Shown: positions 43,208 to 54,361 of the stretch, one piece after another
How the letters are laid out: each line of letters opens with the position of its first letter
Position numbering within the stretch: position 1 is the first letter of the stretch
Origin: Blumeriella jaapii
Taxonomy: Eukaryota > Ascomycota > Leotiomycetes > Helotiales > Drepanopezizaceae
Direction of reading: 5' to 3'
DNA length: 64,000 nt
NCBI GenBank assembly: GCA_009599575.1
Contig: VWND01000076.1
Coordinates: 310,001 to 374,000, forward strand
Position numbers and translations under genes: made by a program
The notes under the pieces: generated by a model
Told to the model about the DNA's origin: nothing
Seen by the model: only the letters and a program-made list of their open reading frames with translations
Database searches by the model: none

Positions 43208-46200
43208 CTACAATTCCAACCTCCCCAAGCCGCGCTCCTTCACAGCATCTTGCACTTTCTCCTTGATGCCGTCCAAGGCCAGACTCCAAACTCTGGTGCC
43301 CTCGGTGCCCTCATCAGACTCATCGATCAGCCACTGCACCCACCTCACCACGGCAACAACCTTGCTCACATCCCTCTCGTCGAGCACGACCCGCCGCAGA
43401 TACCTCTCCATAGCAGCCACATCGTCCGGATGCGGGCCCTCGTCCGAGAATTCCTGATACCATGCGCGCAACGTGTTGCGGAGCTCCGGCAGGGTGCTTA
43501 GTTCCTGTGTGGTGAACGTCGGACGCGCCTCTCGGGGCGGGAGGCGGATTTTGCGTTGGATGGCGGGCACATCCGGCGGGCGCCTTTTCTTGAGCGGAAC
43601 AGAAGTCATCAAGCCGCCCCTCTTGACAAGCCGTTTGCGGCGGAAGTCGTCCATGACTTCCTGCCGCATGTCCTCGGGCAAAGCTGAGAGGAAGTCTGGA
43701 TCCAGGGTATCGGATACATCGCCGTCTTCTGCTTGCTGGTCTCGGCCGTTCAAGAGGCCACTCTTGTGGGCGACAAAGTTGGCTTGCGTAAGGTTGGAGT
43801 CCCGGTCCGGCTTGATGATGCGAGGACCATTTCGGGACCCGGGTGGACGACCGCGTCCACGTTTCTTCGTTGGGGTTGTTCGCTTGGGAGGGATGATGTG
43901 GAGGCCTTTGCGAGGAGATTGTGGGAGAAGACCTTGCTGGGCCGGAGCCGGAACGGCACGACCTGCGTAGGATGCAAGAACCTCAGCCTTCATGTCCTCG
44001 GGCAAGGCATCGAACACCTCTGGATCCAGTTGTGAGGGCAGATGCTGCAGCTCCGCTGGATACGGACTATTTGATCTTGATTTTAGTGTAGGAGATTGAG
44101 CTCTTGAAGCTGGCTTGTCCTTACTTTGAGCCAAGAGCTTCGACCTGATATCTTGCGGGAGCTCCGACAGGATCTGGGGGTCGATCTGGCTGGGGATGAT
44201 GAACTGGGTTCCCATGACATTCAGCACCTTCCTGGCACTTTGGTCCGCAGCGTTGGCTCGAGCAATGGCAGCGGCAGGATGAATGGCCTGAGGCGTGCCC
44301 TTTGCCTTCTCTGGGCTGTCGATATCATCAATAGGATCATGATCGAACTGTGGTCGACCAGACATGAACTTGGGCTTCTTTGGTGTAACCCATTCGTCGA
44401 TTGGGTGCTCAGATGACCTCTTGCCAGACAGACCGTAGCTAGTAGCTATTACTCTCGGCTTAGTAGGTGTTTGCGGGTCATCGATGGGATCCTCGGTATT
44501 CTTCTTTGCTGATTTCGATGCTGCAACGGTCCAGTTGATCCTTCTCTGACTTCCATCTGGTAGAGATATATTTGAGGGCTTCATCAGCTCAAGCTTGGTC
44601 ATCTGAACGCCCAGTCCCCTAAGCTCACCAGGTGAGAAACCATAGCTCCGTAAGACTGAAACCGCTTCTCGCCCGATGACGTCGGCGTTGTTTGTTGCAA
44701 CTCCTAGTACAATACTCTTATTGAAGGTATCGCATATGCCGTGGCCTAAATTCTTAGGAGGATCCATCGGGGCATCGGCTGACTTTCTCATGATTTTCAT
44801 AGTGAATTGTCTGCCTTTGACTCCTTCGTTCTCTAGACGTCGTTGTAATTCTTTGCAAAGGTTCTGTACGAACTCTTCCGCTTCTGGTTGAGAGATGAAT
44901 CTGATGCCCCAATTGACTTCCGCAGACACAGACTTCCGAACGTTCTGCTCTCCGACTTCTGTACGGTCGATACCTCGTGAGTAGTCCCATATCCTTTCTC
45001 CGGTTTTGGGGCCCAGTACCGTCATCAGACGATCCTTAGTCAGTTGGCGGACATCCTTCACCAACTTAACTCCGATTTCCTCAAGCTTGCCCCCGATGCT
45101 ATAGGCAACCCCAGGCAAATCCTGGACAGTGAGTTCGCCAATGAAGTCAAGCACCTCTTCAGGTTTGATCTGATGCTGGCCTGCTGGTTTCGCTCTTCGA
45201 AGGGCCACCTTAGCCAGTAGGATATTGGCCCCGATACCAACAGATACTGCACAACCGGTGACTTGCTTGATTCGCTTCCGAAGAGTGTCTGCAATCTGAT
45301 CTGCTTTCTCTTGTTCCCTCCAAATACTGCCGCCCTCTTGGACATCAAGACCATCAGTACCGCCAGCAGGCAGGCAGAGGCTTGTGATATCGACCAGTGC
45401 TTCGTCAATACTGACGCTTTGAACCACGCCTCCAACATCTATGATGGCTTCGTAGAAGCATTTGCTAGCCTCTTCATATGCTGGAAAGTCGTAAGGTAAA
45501 ACCTTAATGTGTGGGCATAGTTCCAGAGCCTTCTTCATCCACATTCCATTCTTGACTCCGAAACTCCTTGCTGGGTAGTTGCAACTAGCGATCTCACTCC
45601 CGCTTCCGCTACCATGTGCGACAACCGCGGGTTTGTCGATATACTCTGGTGCCCTCTTGAGAGAAACCGCGCAGAAAAAGCTGTCGAAGTCAACATGCAT
45701 GACATATCGTCGAGCGCCCGGCTTTCTTTTTGCGGGCTGCCTCTGAGAAGCTGATTTCTCGGCTGCCATTCGTTGAAAGCGAGCTTTGAGATCGGCCTTC
45801 CAAGTTGACAGGTGATGCAGACGTGATTCGGAATAGTATTGTTTGAGAAACTCTGGGTTTGCTGTAGACGACTTCCTCATGTGTGGGTCAGCTAACAACC
45901 GTGCATTGTGCTCCTCAGCCGTGATGCCTTTGGCCTTTTTAGAAGGAGATGGACTCTGGACTTCTTGAAGCCTCTTCGAGGGATTTGACGGACCAGATCT
46001 AGTAGGCGTGGTCGACCCCGTTGGACAGTCCTCCTCTTTACAATTTGCACCGATGTAGGGTGGCGGTAGGGTTGTACTGTGATTCTTGATGGCAATTTGC
46101 GCCTCGCTCTCTGAAGCTTCGAGCAGTCCAGCCGCATTGCCCATTGCTGCGGTAGCCAATGCATCTTCCAGAGATGATGAGACCTCAAAGTTCCCAGAGG

Positions 46201-46942
46201 ACTCAGGAGTCCCACTCGGCGCGACGCTGTTCCATCTCGAGAGACCATCCTGAAGAGATTGATCTCGGGGAGCCGAACCTCCCCTGAAAGCTTCAGTTCC
46301 GTTGAGCGCAACGGTTTGGGTGCTCGGAAAGTGAGCTCCGTCCTCATCATCAATGTCATCGACGACTGACCTGACCTGACTCGTATACCAACTGGTATTT
46401 GTTTGGTCTCTGTATCCACGCTGTTGCGTATTCGCCTGGCTGACCATCCTCCCATCGTCGAAACCCAGGACCCGTTGCCCAGATCCCTCATCAACGACTC
46501 GATACCCATCCCAGGGCAGAAGTTTCCCCGCAACAAGACTATCCACGATCCAGGCGGGCTTCACTACACGGTACTTTCGAAACTCAATGACCTTCTTGGG
46601 CGTGAGACTTGCAGCAATGATATGCGTAACAGTAGTCTTGCCATCCAAGTACTGCATAAAGCCGCCTCCATGGCTGACGATAAGCTTGTGGAGGTCGTTC
46701 AAGGAGGGTTGAGTGTAGCCATTTACGTGGGCCACGATCCCCTTGAAAATCTGAGGTTGGCCAGCGGATGCGGACCGCAACTGGGCGTCGAGATTCTGCA
46801 GCTTGATTTTCTTGCGTCGAAAGTAATCCTCGAAGCCCCCAAACTTCGAGCCCTCATACTCGTCGCCCTCCTCGTTGTCGAAGGAGTGAGCCTCGATCCG
46901 CTTCCGAACCGCGTCCGAATTCTTTTCCAGCCTACTGCCCAT
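43208..46942 (-). CDS. REV1: DNA repair protein REV1 (Y-family translesion polymerase)
   Basis: Deoxycytidyl transferase and scaffold of translesion synthesis with Pol zeta; nuclear. Single exon of 1,244 residues from the ATG at 46942 (MGSRLEKNSD); the frame stays open to 47116 but upstream residues are not conserved-looking. Domains: BRCT at ~62-150 (IFKGIVAHVNG, VTHIIAASL, VVKPAWIVDS); Y-family core from ~411 with HVDFDSFFCAV (Asp418, Asp420) and VSIDEALVDIT (Asp513, Glu514); little finger ~780-890; ubiquitin-binding motifs such as LPSQLDPEVFDALPEDMKAE and DPDFLSALPEDMRQEV; and a C-terminal partner-binding domain in the last ~110 residues. The frame is intact over 3.7 kb, in contrast to several neighbours. 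Divergent from an MFS gene. Confidence 0.96.
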   Translation of the reverse strand: MGSRLEKNSDAVRKRIEAHSFDNEEGDEYEGSKFGGFEDYFRRKKIKLQNLDAQLRSASAGQPQIFKGIVAHVNGYTQPSLNDLHKLIVSHGGGFMQYLDGKTTVTHIIAASLTPKKVIEFRKYRVVKPAWIVDSLVAGKLLPWDGYRVVDEGSGQRVLGFDDGRMVSQANTQQRGYRDQTNTSWYTSQVRSVVDDIDDEDGAHFPSTQTVALNGTEAFRGGSAPRDQSLQDGLSRWNSVAPSGTPESSGNFEVSSSLEDALATAAMGNAAGLLEASESEAQIAIKNHSTTLPPPYIGANCKEEDCPTGSTTPTRSGPSNPSKRLQEVQSPSPSKKAKGITAEEHNARLLADPHMRKSSTANPEFLKQYYSESRLHHLSTWKADLKARFQRMAAEKSASQRQPAKRKPGARRYVMHVDFDSFFCAVSLKRAPEYIDKPAVVAHGSGSGSEIASCNYPARSFGVKNGMWMKKALELCPHIKVLPYDFPAYEEASKCFYEAIIDVGGVVQSVSIDEALVDITSLCLPAGGTDGLDVQEGGSIWREQEKADQIADTLRKRIKQVTGCAVSVGIGANILLAKVALRRAKPAGQHQIKPEEVLDFIGELTVQDLPGVAYSIGGKLEEIGVKLVKDVRQLTKDRLMTVLGPKTGERIWDYSRGIDRTEVGEQNVRKSVSAEVNWGIRFISQPEAEEFVQNLCKELQRRLENEGVKGRQFTMKIMRKSADAPMDPPKNLGHGICDTFNKSIVLGVATNNADVIGREAVSVLRSYGFSPGELRGLGVQMTKLELMKPSNISLPDGSQRRINWTVAASKSAKKNTEDPIDDPQTPTKPRVIATSYGLSGKRSSEHPIDEWVTPKKPKFMSGRPQFDHDPIDDIDSPEKAKGTPQAIHPAAAIARANAADQSARKVLNVMGTQFIIPSQIDPQILSELPQDIRSKLLAQSKDKPASRAQSPTLKSRSNSPYPAELQHLPSQLDPEVFDALPEDMKAEVLASYAGRAVPAPAQQGLLPQSPRKGLHIIPPKRTTPTKKRGRGRPPGSRNGPRIIKPDRDSNLTQANFVAHKSGLLNGRDQQAEDGDVSDTLDPDFLSALPEDMRQEVMDDFRRKRLVKRGGLMTSVPLKKRRPPDVPAIQRKIRLPPREARPTFTTQELSTLPELRNTLRAWYQEFSDEGPHPDDVAAMERYLRRVVLDERDVSKVVAVVRWVQWLIDESDEGTEGTRVWSLALDGIKEKVQDAVKERGLGRLEL

Positions 46943-47663
46943 CTCTGGTGCGGCGAGGATGTTATCGCAGGAACATGTTTGGGGGGTTGAAGAATAGCGG
47001 CCAGTGCCAGAAGATCTGTGTGGTCTTGCTTGCCTGGAGATGGAGATTTCTGAAGACGCGAGCCTGAGGTCGAAACGCGGTATCACGTGCGGCATGGTCA
47101 CGTGATATTCTGTCACGTGTGGTCAGGGGCCATTGCTTTGCTTTCTTTCAAGCTCGGTCGACGGTCAACGGTCAACATCCGAAGGGCTTTCCGCTTCACA
47201 TCGAAAAGTCTCCAAAACATCTGCATCGGTCAACGATGTTCGGATGTAAGCACTCAACCTCAACAGCGGTCAACGTTGTACAGCACAGCACAGTACCGTA
47301 CCGTACCGTACCGTACCTGCGAACAAGACCGCCCGGCCGTTATCTGAGCTTCTGCAGCGGTAGGAGATTATTAGTGGGATCGTCGTCATCGATGGTCCTG
47401 ATGCCAGTCTCTAACGTGGTGCTTGTAGTACTTACTACTTACTGTACTGTCCTGTAGGCACTGGACTGTGCTGTATCAAGCCCCTGCGCACGGCTCTTCG
47501 CCTCTCGTGCAATCGAAACATTCTTCGGTGCACCGTTAGTCCCAGCTACTGTAGGTCGTGCGGGATTTTTTCTTATAAAGTATCCATCCTGTGGTTGTGG
47601 TAGTTGTTTTCTTCGCTTGGACAAAGATGTTGCTTGTACACACTCCGGCTCCGGGAACTGCTC
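46943..47663. promoter_or_regulatory. Divergent promoter region of REV1 and MFS gene
   Basis: 721 bp. Carries three CACGTG boxes (47084-47089, 47099-47104, 47114-47119) at regular 15-base spacing, about 140-180 bases upstream of the chosen REV1 start. CACGTG is the core of bHLH sites (Cbf1/Pho4 type). A (CCGTA)n pentanucleotide run lies at 47289-47318. Confidence 0.65.
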
Positions 47664-49538
47664 ATGATGCCTCGCCGCACCCCCGACGAGAGACAACCCC
47701 TCTTGCAAAATACAGATAGACATCCGGAAGAGAGACAGGTGAGTGGTCCCATTGGGATAAATCGCGCAGCACTGAGAGTCTCTTGCAGCTTCTTGAATTC
47801 GGCAAACTTGACAGGGCAAATCCACGAGCGTGGCCGGGATGGAAGAAACTGGGCAACATTGCCGTGATTGCTTCTATGTCGAGTCGGTTTATATCTTCAC
47901 CATCGCTTTGCATTTCTTTAACGCCTGCCTAGTCCTTAGCCCGCTAGCGAGTTCGATGTTTGCTCCGGGCATCGGTGAGATCGCGGAGTCACTTCATGCC
48001 GCCCGAAACGGAGTTGTCGTATGCCAAGCAGGATTTGTCGTGATGCTAGGCATTGGACCTCTGGTTCTTGCGCCTCTTTCGGAAACCTTTGGGAGAAAAC
48101 GGTTGTACTTGGTCTGCTTCACCATTTTCACATTGCTGCAGATACCCAGTGCTCTGGCCAAGAGCCTGCCGTTGCTCATCATCTTACGTATAATGGCAGG
48201 CTTTTTTGGTAGTATGTGTTGAAACAACCCCCCCCCCCCACACGCCCCAGCCATCCAGATGCTGAGTGATTCTTAGGTATTGGTATTGCAAATGGCGGAG
48301 GAAGCATATCGGACATGTAGTACGTACTCTCCTAGCATCTTCTTTCCCTCTGAGGCTCTCTTGCGGGTTTTTGGTTCTTTTCCGGGTTTAGGGGCTCTCT
48401 TCCTATTCCTGGGGACACTTCACACTTCTCGCAATCACTCAAATGGTAGCATTAACACGGAGATACCATCTAGTGAACCCTCGGAACGTGCGGGTGTCTT
48501 TGGATTCTACCTCCTTGGCCCACTTCTTGGACCTACAATAGGCCCTGTCCTCGGCGCTGTTGTCCTGGAGTATCTATCATGGCCATGGATATTCTGGGTG
48601 CTCTTCATTATCTGCTCGGTCGCCATCCTCGGCGCCTTCTTCTTCCTGCGCGAAACATACGCTCCCACTATCCTAGCCAAACGCAAACAGGAACTTGAGG
48701 CTTCCACAGGAACAAGATATTACTACGTAGGCGAGGACAGCCGTCCTCTCCGCATCAAGCTGGTCGAATCCTTCAAGCGCCCTCTCCGCATACTCTTCAC
48801 ACAGCCGATTGTCATGACGATGGCCGCCTATCAAGCCTTGATCTTCGCGATTACCTTCAGTCTGTACACACAATTCCAGGTCAGTAGATCGATCCCCCTT
48901 CGTACTAGTGTTCAGGATCGGGTCAGAGGATCCCTCGACTTTTCAAATTCTGGGACAGGATTGGTGCTAACTAAGAGCAGTCAATTTGGAGTGGCATTTA
49001 TGGTTTCACCACTCTGCAGATCGGACTCACTTATTTAGGCCCAGGACTAGGATTTCTTTTTGCAGTCGTGACCATTGTACCTCGGATCGGCACTGTCTAC
49101 AACTCCTTGACAAGGAAGCACAACAACATCGCCAAACCCGAATACCGTCTCCCACTAGCAAACATCGGCTCCGTCCTCATCCCAGTATCGATGTTTACCT
49201 TCGGCTGGACCACACAATACCACGTACATTTCGCGGTCCCCTTCGTTGCCACTTTCTTCTACGGCATCGGACAGGTTGCTATCTTCAACTCGGTGCAGAA
49301 TTACTACATCGACTCCTTTGAGAGGTACGCTGCTAGTGCCATCGCCGCGGGCTCGCTGTTTAGGAGCGTAATTGGGGGTGTTGTGCCAGTGTTCACTGGG
49401 CACTTGCTGGAGAAGGTTGGGCTTGGATGGGGATTCAGTATCTTTGGGGTAATCGGCATTATTTTGGCGCCCAGTCCAGTCGTTTTTTACATCTACGGAG
49501 AAAGGTTACGAAAAAGGTTCGCTATCGAACTGGATTGA
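47664..49538 (+). CDS. MFS transporter, DHA1 (drug:H+ antiporter) type
   Basis: Twelve-helix major facilitator of the kind that exports polyamines, drugs or toxins; substrate unknown. Six exons fit: 47664-47738, 47789-47886, 47940-48211, 48277-48319, 48474-48879, 48981-49538; all GT-AG, phases agree, 483 residues. The N-terminus is hydrophilic (DERQPLLQN). ANPRAWPGWKK precedes helix 1. The family blocks are PLASSMFAPGIGEIA, motif A-like LAPLSETFGRKRLYLVCF, RIMAGFFGSIGIANGGGSIS, EPSERAGVFGFYLLGPLLGP (motif C region) and RETYAPTILAKRK before the central loop. The junction 47887-47939 is the least certain, since another acceptor lies close by. The ending is RLRKRFAIELD. Confidence 0.85.
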
Positions 49539-50396
49539 AGGTGACATGCGAGGTTGATCATTGAGAATGGCCTTCTGGTCCTCTCCTGGGATGTGTCATG
49601 ATAGAGACGAGACAAGCCGGCTGCGCTTCATAGTTCAGGTTGGACGGAGTATTGCAAACACATGTCATGGAAACTTGCACCGTTGTCCGCGCAGCTTTAA
49701 TATCTTTTTAGCTCTAAACTTGATGAAGACATTGCCGCGTCTCGTTTATGCTCGGCAGAGAAGCTCAAGCGGCTCTGCATTACAGGCTCTCATGGCTGTA
49801 CTGTACTGTACTGTACTTGGCCTTCAAAGGTCGAGTCATTCCTCAACTGGTCTTTCGATTTCTCTCCAGCGAAGATCTTGACGCCCATGCCTTCCGACTT
49901 ACTCTTATCGGGTCTCTGCTCAAGGAGGAAAGGATGGTAGGCCACGTACTCACCCCGGCCTTTTCTGTACGTCTATGCAACGTTGTACTGTATGTTGTTG
50001 TTGCTGCATCTCTGATCGCAAAGTTTCTTGAGGTCCAGAGGGAGCCTGGTTTTAAGGTTCGGCCAGATAGAACCGAAAATCGTGATTGCATCATCGGCGG
50101 TCAGGAGGAAGGTAAATTTAACACTATTTACAGAATACAAGAGAGCGTTATGATTATGAGGTCTCTGCTTGGGGTATTTTTTATTCCCACACCGGCGGTG
50201 CGTCGCAACGAAAGCACATGCAATCGACCCTCTGTCTCGGAAGAGACACGCCGCCGACTTGTCGATGTTAGAAGAAAAGGATGCAGGAATTGACGCAACC
50301 GTACAATCGGCAAATGACCGATTTTCATAGACCCAATGGCGTTCACATCTGCGTCCTGCAAAGGCCAGGGTGGAGAGATGCGAGGTCCCAGATGGT
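49539..50396. other. Intergenic region between converging genes
   Basis: No gene seen in 860 bases. Contains (CTGTA)n at 49796-49816 and AAAA-rich words. The ORFs on both strands have no recognisable motif. Confidence 0.5.
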
Positions 50397-51130
50397 TTAG
50401 AACCGTCTCGAGCTCTCCGAGCGAGTTTTTTCTTCGAAAAAATACTTGAGATCACTGGCACACTGCCTGTGAGTATCAAGCACCTCTTCCCTGTTTATCA
50501 GGAGAAGGTAGTACGCCGCAAAACCTTCGTAGGTGTGATACGTTCGGTACTCGCAAACTTCCGGCTCGCCTTCCACGGGCACCACTTCTTGCACGCGCTC
50601 TGATAACAGAAGCCACCTTGGATAGAGGGTTGTGGCTTCCGAGACAATTCTTCGGTCACGGTCCAGGGTGGTCAATCTGATAGGGATTGTCCTCGAGATT
50701 GATTCTTCCACAGTCAACTGTGTTCGGTCAGCAGCTGCGGTGACTTGGAAGGCCATGTATGATTCTATTTCAACAGCAGCATCTGAAATGGCCATCACAG
50801 CCGTGCAAGGGGTGACGGGCTTACCTGACAGATGCCAGCGCACCCCACCACAGGCAATCCTTCGGCATCGGTCTCATTCCACGTATACTTGGCATATAGA
50901 GACCATGCGGGGTAGGCCTCGAAGTCTAACACGGCCGCGAAGACCTCGTCTGCGTCGCCTCGGATCCTCGCTGAGCTGAAGGATGTGAAGACTGCTGACT
51001 CTCGGGGTATGGTGGGGGTGGGGATGATGTCTTCCTTGTGCACATGGTTTCTGACCCTCGAAACGATGTAGAACAAGACGGCCAGCGCGGAGCCCAGAAG
51101 AACGGTTGCGTAGGTGACGGTGCTGGTCAT
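50397..51130 (-). CDS. Membrane-anchored SRPBCC (START-like) domain protein
   Basis: Small fungal protein of about 228 residues with an N-terminal membrane helix (ATVLLGSALAVLFYIVSRV) and a polyketide-cyclase/START-like fold, suggested by SSARIRGDADEVFAAVLDFEAYPAW and later EVCEYRTYHTYEGFAAYY. Function is unknown; such folds bind hydrophobic ligands. Two exons: 51130-50830 and 50782-50397. The intron needs a GTCAGG donor to keep phase; the stronger-looking GTAAGC donor five bases on would put exon 2 out of frame, so either the weak donor is used or a base is missing here. A CACGTG box lies at 51240-51245, about 110 bases upstream. Confidence 0.65.
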
Positions 51131-52860
51131 CGTGTGAAGAATCGTCTTGCGGGTAAGTACCTAAGTACTGTACTGATATGGAAAAGGGTGGTCCGGATCC
51201 CCGGGTCATGGACCGTAGCTACGACGACACAGATGTGGGTCACGTGGCCGAGCTAAGAATGTAACGAGTTCGAACCTTCTATCAGGCATATCGAAAGAAG
51301 AGGTCTGGTAACATAGGGCATGCTCTCGATTCTTTGTGCACGAGAAGGTACGGGACTCTGTAGAAGTAAGCAAACTTTCCAAACTTTGGAAGAGGGAAGC
51401 TCAAGGGTGAGGATAATCAGTCCCCCATCGTGGCTCGAGTAGGTGATAGAGACACCCTCAGACGTACATGTAGAGCCACATGGAAGACATACAGTACAGT
51501 ACATACAGACATACAGACTTACAGACTTACAGACATACAGACATACAGACATACAGACATACAGACATACAGACATACAGACATACAGACATACAGACAT
51601 ACAGACATACAGACATACAGTATATACAGTATATACAATACAGTAACAGCAAAGTCGCGTGTTCGGTACTGTGTCGACTCTCCATCTTCTGGCAGCACTG
51701 GTCGGGAATAGAAAGCCATCCCCTCCTCCCAGTGTTTCTTGCAACTCTTCCAGTACCCGTGTTCTCTCTGTCAGGTCAACGTGGTCTGCAGAGCCACTCG
51801 CACAAACGCTATGTCGAGTCCCATATCAGTTCGAAGGACTCGCTCAGCATGCCGTAAGCGGATTGCATGTTCCTGCAGCTGGAGCACAGCGTAGAAGGGT
51901 ACTGGACTCGTCGACGAAGTATAACGTCCTAGTTCGTGAGCTTGTCTAGACTTTGGCCGCTGTTGCAAGCTTTCCGGCAATCCAGACATGCTCTCACGAT
52001 TCGAGCCCTGGCACGCAGTTCAGTACAAATCAGTAGGCAAATTGATGCTTGGGTCGGAATTGCAAGCGCGCACAATCGTATGGCACCTTGTTCTTGGGTT
52101 TTCTATGCAGGGAGTGTCATAGTAGCTGTCGCGGTGGCTATGTATTTCTGTAATTGCTGTGGTGTTTGCATGCTTGGTAGCCGTGTCTTTCCAGAATCTG
52201 TCGAAGCAAGACTTTTGGCACAGCGACGAGCCGGGAGAAATGTCCCAATGAAAAAGATATCGCCTCGCAGAACCCGCGTAGCGCGAGCGTTTCCAGGCGC
52301 AAAAACATACTGTACATAGAACAGATATTGTACAGTACTGTACAGACAGTAGAGTTCATGAGCCTGCAGGCCAACTTCCGACCCCCTTGAAGCGAAGCGC
52401 CGACCAGAAAAACACTTCTGCCCTCATGGACTCATCTCCCTCCATACTCTAGCAGTGGCTGTTTCCCGTGGCAGTGTCAAATATACACCGCGGTTCAAAA
52501 GGTGGGCCTTGCGGCTGGTGGAATTCGACATGTCTTCTATGTACTGTACTTGCTGTAGTACTGTACTGTACTGTGCTGTCAGTCTTTTTTAGGCTGCAGC
52601 TATCGAGAACTCGGCTTAGCACGGGGTCTTGATCAAAAGTCAAAGCGACAGCACAGTCCGGTACACCCCTCCATCCAGAATCTACTCTGTACTTACACTA
52701 CCAACCCCTTCCGACGACAGCTTTCCGCGAGCATCCTCTCGACCCTTCAGTGTCGCAAATTCGCGGCTAGACGGGATTCCACGGTACAACTGTCTGTCTG
52801 CTGGCTGCCGTACCGTATCCTCACGCGACAATCGGTCGACTTCAGCGCGTGTTCGCAAAG
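51131..52860. other. Repeat-bearing intergenic region upstream of SHR3
   Basis: No gene I can support in 1.7 kb. Pentanucleotide GTAC words at 51491-51502, 52331-52346 and 52541-52579. The octamer array is listed next. The 200 bases before SHR3 are probably its promoter. Confidence 0.55.
51500..51619. repeat. (ACATACAG)n octamer array
   Basis: About 15 units of ACATACAG, two of them ACTTACAG. All frames on both strands stay open, giving RHTDIQTY and VCLYVCMS artefact ORFs. Confidence 0.95.
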
Positions 52861-53574
52861 ATGGACCCTAGCAAACTGTCGCTTTTCAAGACCTACGATA
52901 AACCCAGAGGAGAGGGCGGTTCAAACTCATTTGCGACATTTATGATCATTGGCCGTAGGTGTCTCGGAACCATTCGCTGCGGCATGGACTGACAGCCCAC
53001 AGCGGTATGCTTCTTCCTAGGCATCCTCTTCTCCTCGTTCCCTTACGACTATCCCCTTCTGTGGACTTCCGAGGCCACCCCGGCTGAATACTACGACCAA
53101 CTCGAGATCCATCTCAGGTTCCTCCACGCCTCTCCCCCCATAATCGCTCGTATTCTACACATCGCCATCACGGTCGGCTTCGTCGGATTCTTCATCAAAC
53201 TCTTCAAGCCTTCAGAAGCCAACCTCCTCTTCGATGGCGCGTCTATGGCTCTCTACCTCATCGCTGTGGTGGTCTACATTACGAACATTGTGAAGGGGCT
53301 CCGTATTGTGACATTGGGTATCTACGGCGCAACAGAGAGCGACACCGAGATCGCGATCGGCAGAGAAGATAGCTTGCGGGTCCTCGCGGCTAGCAACACC
53401 ATTTTGGCGCTGGTCCTGGTTGGTGTTTTGGTTCTCCAAGCTGGTCAGTGGTATGCTGAGCGCAAGGATCTTGACGAGGCGATCAAGTTCGAGAAGGAGC
53501 AGGAGGAGAAGGCTTTGAAGAGTCCCAGGAATGGGAACCATGTTACGAGATCGGCGTCCAAGAAAAGGCATTGA
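52861..53574 (+). CDS. SHR3: Shr3 amino-acid permease packaging chaperone
   Basis: ER membrane chaperone that helps amino-acid permeases fold and enter COPII vesicles. Exons 52861-52954 and 53003-53574 (intron GTAGGT...CACAG, phase 1), 221 residues, the usual length. SFATFMIIG leads into the first helix, then CFFLGILFSSFPYDYPLLWT, the most conserved Shr3 block. Three more helices follow (ARILHIAITVGFVGFFI, ASMALYLIAVVVYITNIV, NTILALVLVGVLVLQAGQWY), then a charged cytosolic tail (EAIKFEKEQEEKALK) ending SASKKRH. The frame is intact. Confidence 0.94.
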
Positions 53575-54361
53575 TATGCTTGGTTCTGGGTATGCAGAGT
53601 ATGAATGAGGGGGTGTGGTCATTTCGGGTTGTGTGTTGTCAACATACTAGCCGAGATGATTTCGACATGCCATTCCACATTTCACAACCTCTTTCACTTG
53701 CGACCTTGATCAAGCGACGTCTTAAGCCATGCTTTAGGCTTCCTACTTGTGTCTCGAGCCTTTTGACACTTCCAAGGCCATTTGCCGAGAAAATGTCAAA
53801 ATTGGCGGAAATCAACCACCATGAGCATGCCTACACCGGGGGAATTGGGGGGTGTAGTGAGGTAAACCTTCAGCGTTGTGAAAGGAGGAAATCATCAGCT
53901 GGTTCGACTGGCCATAACGCGAAGCAAAAGTACTTCATATTGTTTTCCAAGAGGTGCAAGGGACTTTCCTGTTTTTGTTCTTTCCCTAGTACACCTTGTG
54001 GGGGAAAGTAGCTGGTAGCGCTCTTTCCCTTTCCAGCCGGCTGCGGCTTAGCTGCCTACCTCGTTGGTAGGAAACCACCTCCCCCCCATCGACAAATTCT
54101 CACATTCTCCTCTTCCAAACCTTCCACACTTTGACACCTTTGACATTTTGACATCTTTGACATCTTTGACACCTACACCTTCTACACCTTCTACACCTTC
54201 TACACCTTCTACACCTTCTACACCTTCTACACCTTCTACACCTTCTACACCTTCTACACCTTCTACACCTTCTACACCTTCTACACCGTCTACACCGTCT
54301 AACCTTCTACACCTTCTAACCTTCTACACCTTTCATATACAACCGCACACCTCAAGCTAAC
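53575..54361. other. Intergenic region upstream of the BTB gene
   Basis: No gene; the right half is a 9-bp minisatellite that gives a TPSTPS artefact ORF. Confidence 0.6.
54178..54330. repeat. (TTCTACACC)n 9-bp minisatellite
   Basis: About 16 units with a few variants (GTCTACACC, TTCTAACC), on the promoter side of the BTB gene, ending 30 bases before its presumed start. Preceded by a TTGACATC-type array (54130-54172). Confidence 0.95.

Noticed and set aside
42909..43289. Minus-strand ORF rich in R, E and G at the end of REV1
   Set aside because: It reads the polypyrimidine array in a frame different from REV1.
46943..47116. In-frame 58-codon upstream extension of REV1
   Set aside because: Composition is not like the rest of Rev1, it overlaps the CACGTG promoter boxes, and the ATG at 46942 gives a typical N-terminus.
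51255..51330. GAGTTCGAACC word resembling a tRNA B box
   Set aside because: No A box at the right distance and no cloverleaf can be drawn around it.
51430..51744. ORFs rich in RHTDIQTY or VCLYVCMS
   Set aside because: Products of the ACATACAG octamer array, not proteins.
54064..54360. ORF with TPSTPSTPS repeats before the BTB gene
   Set aside because: Translation of the 9-bp minisatellite; ends before the BTB coding region and lacks other sequence features.
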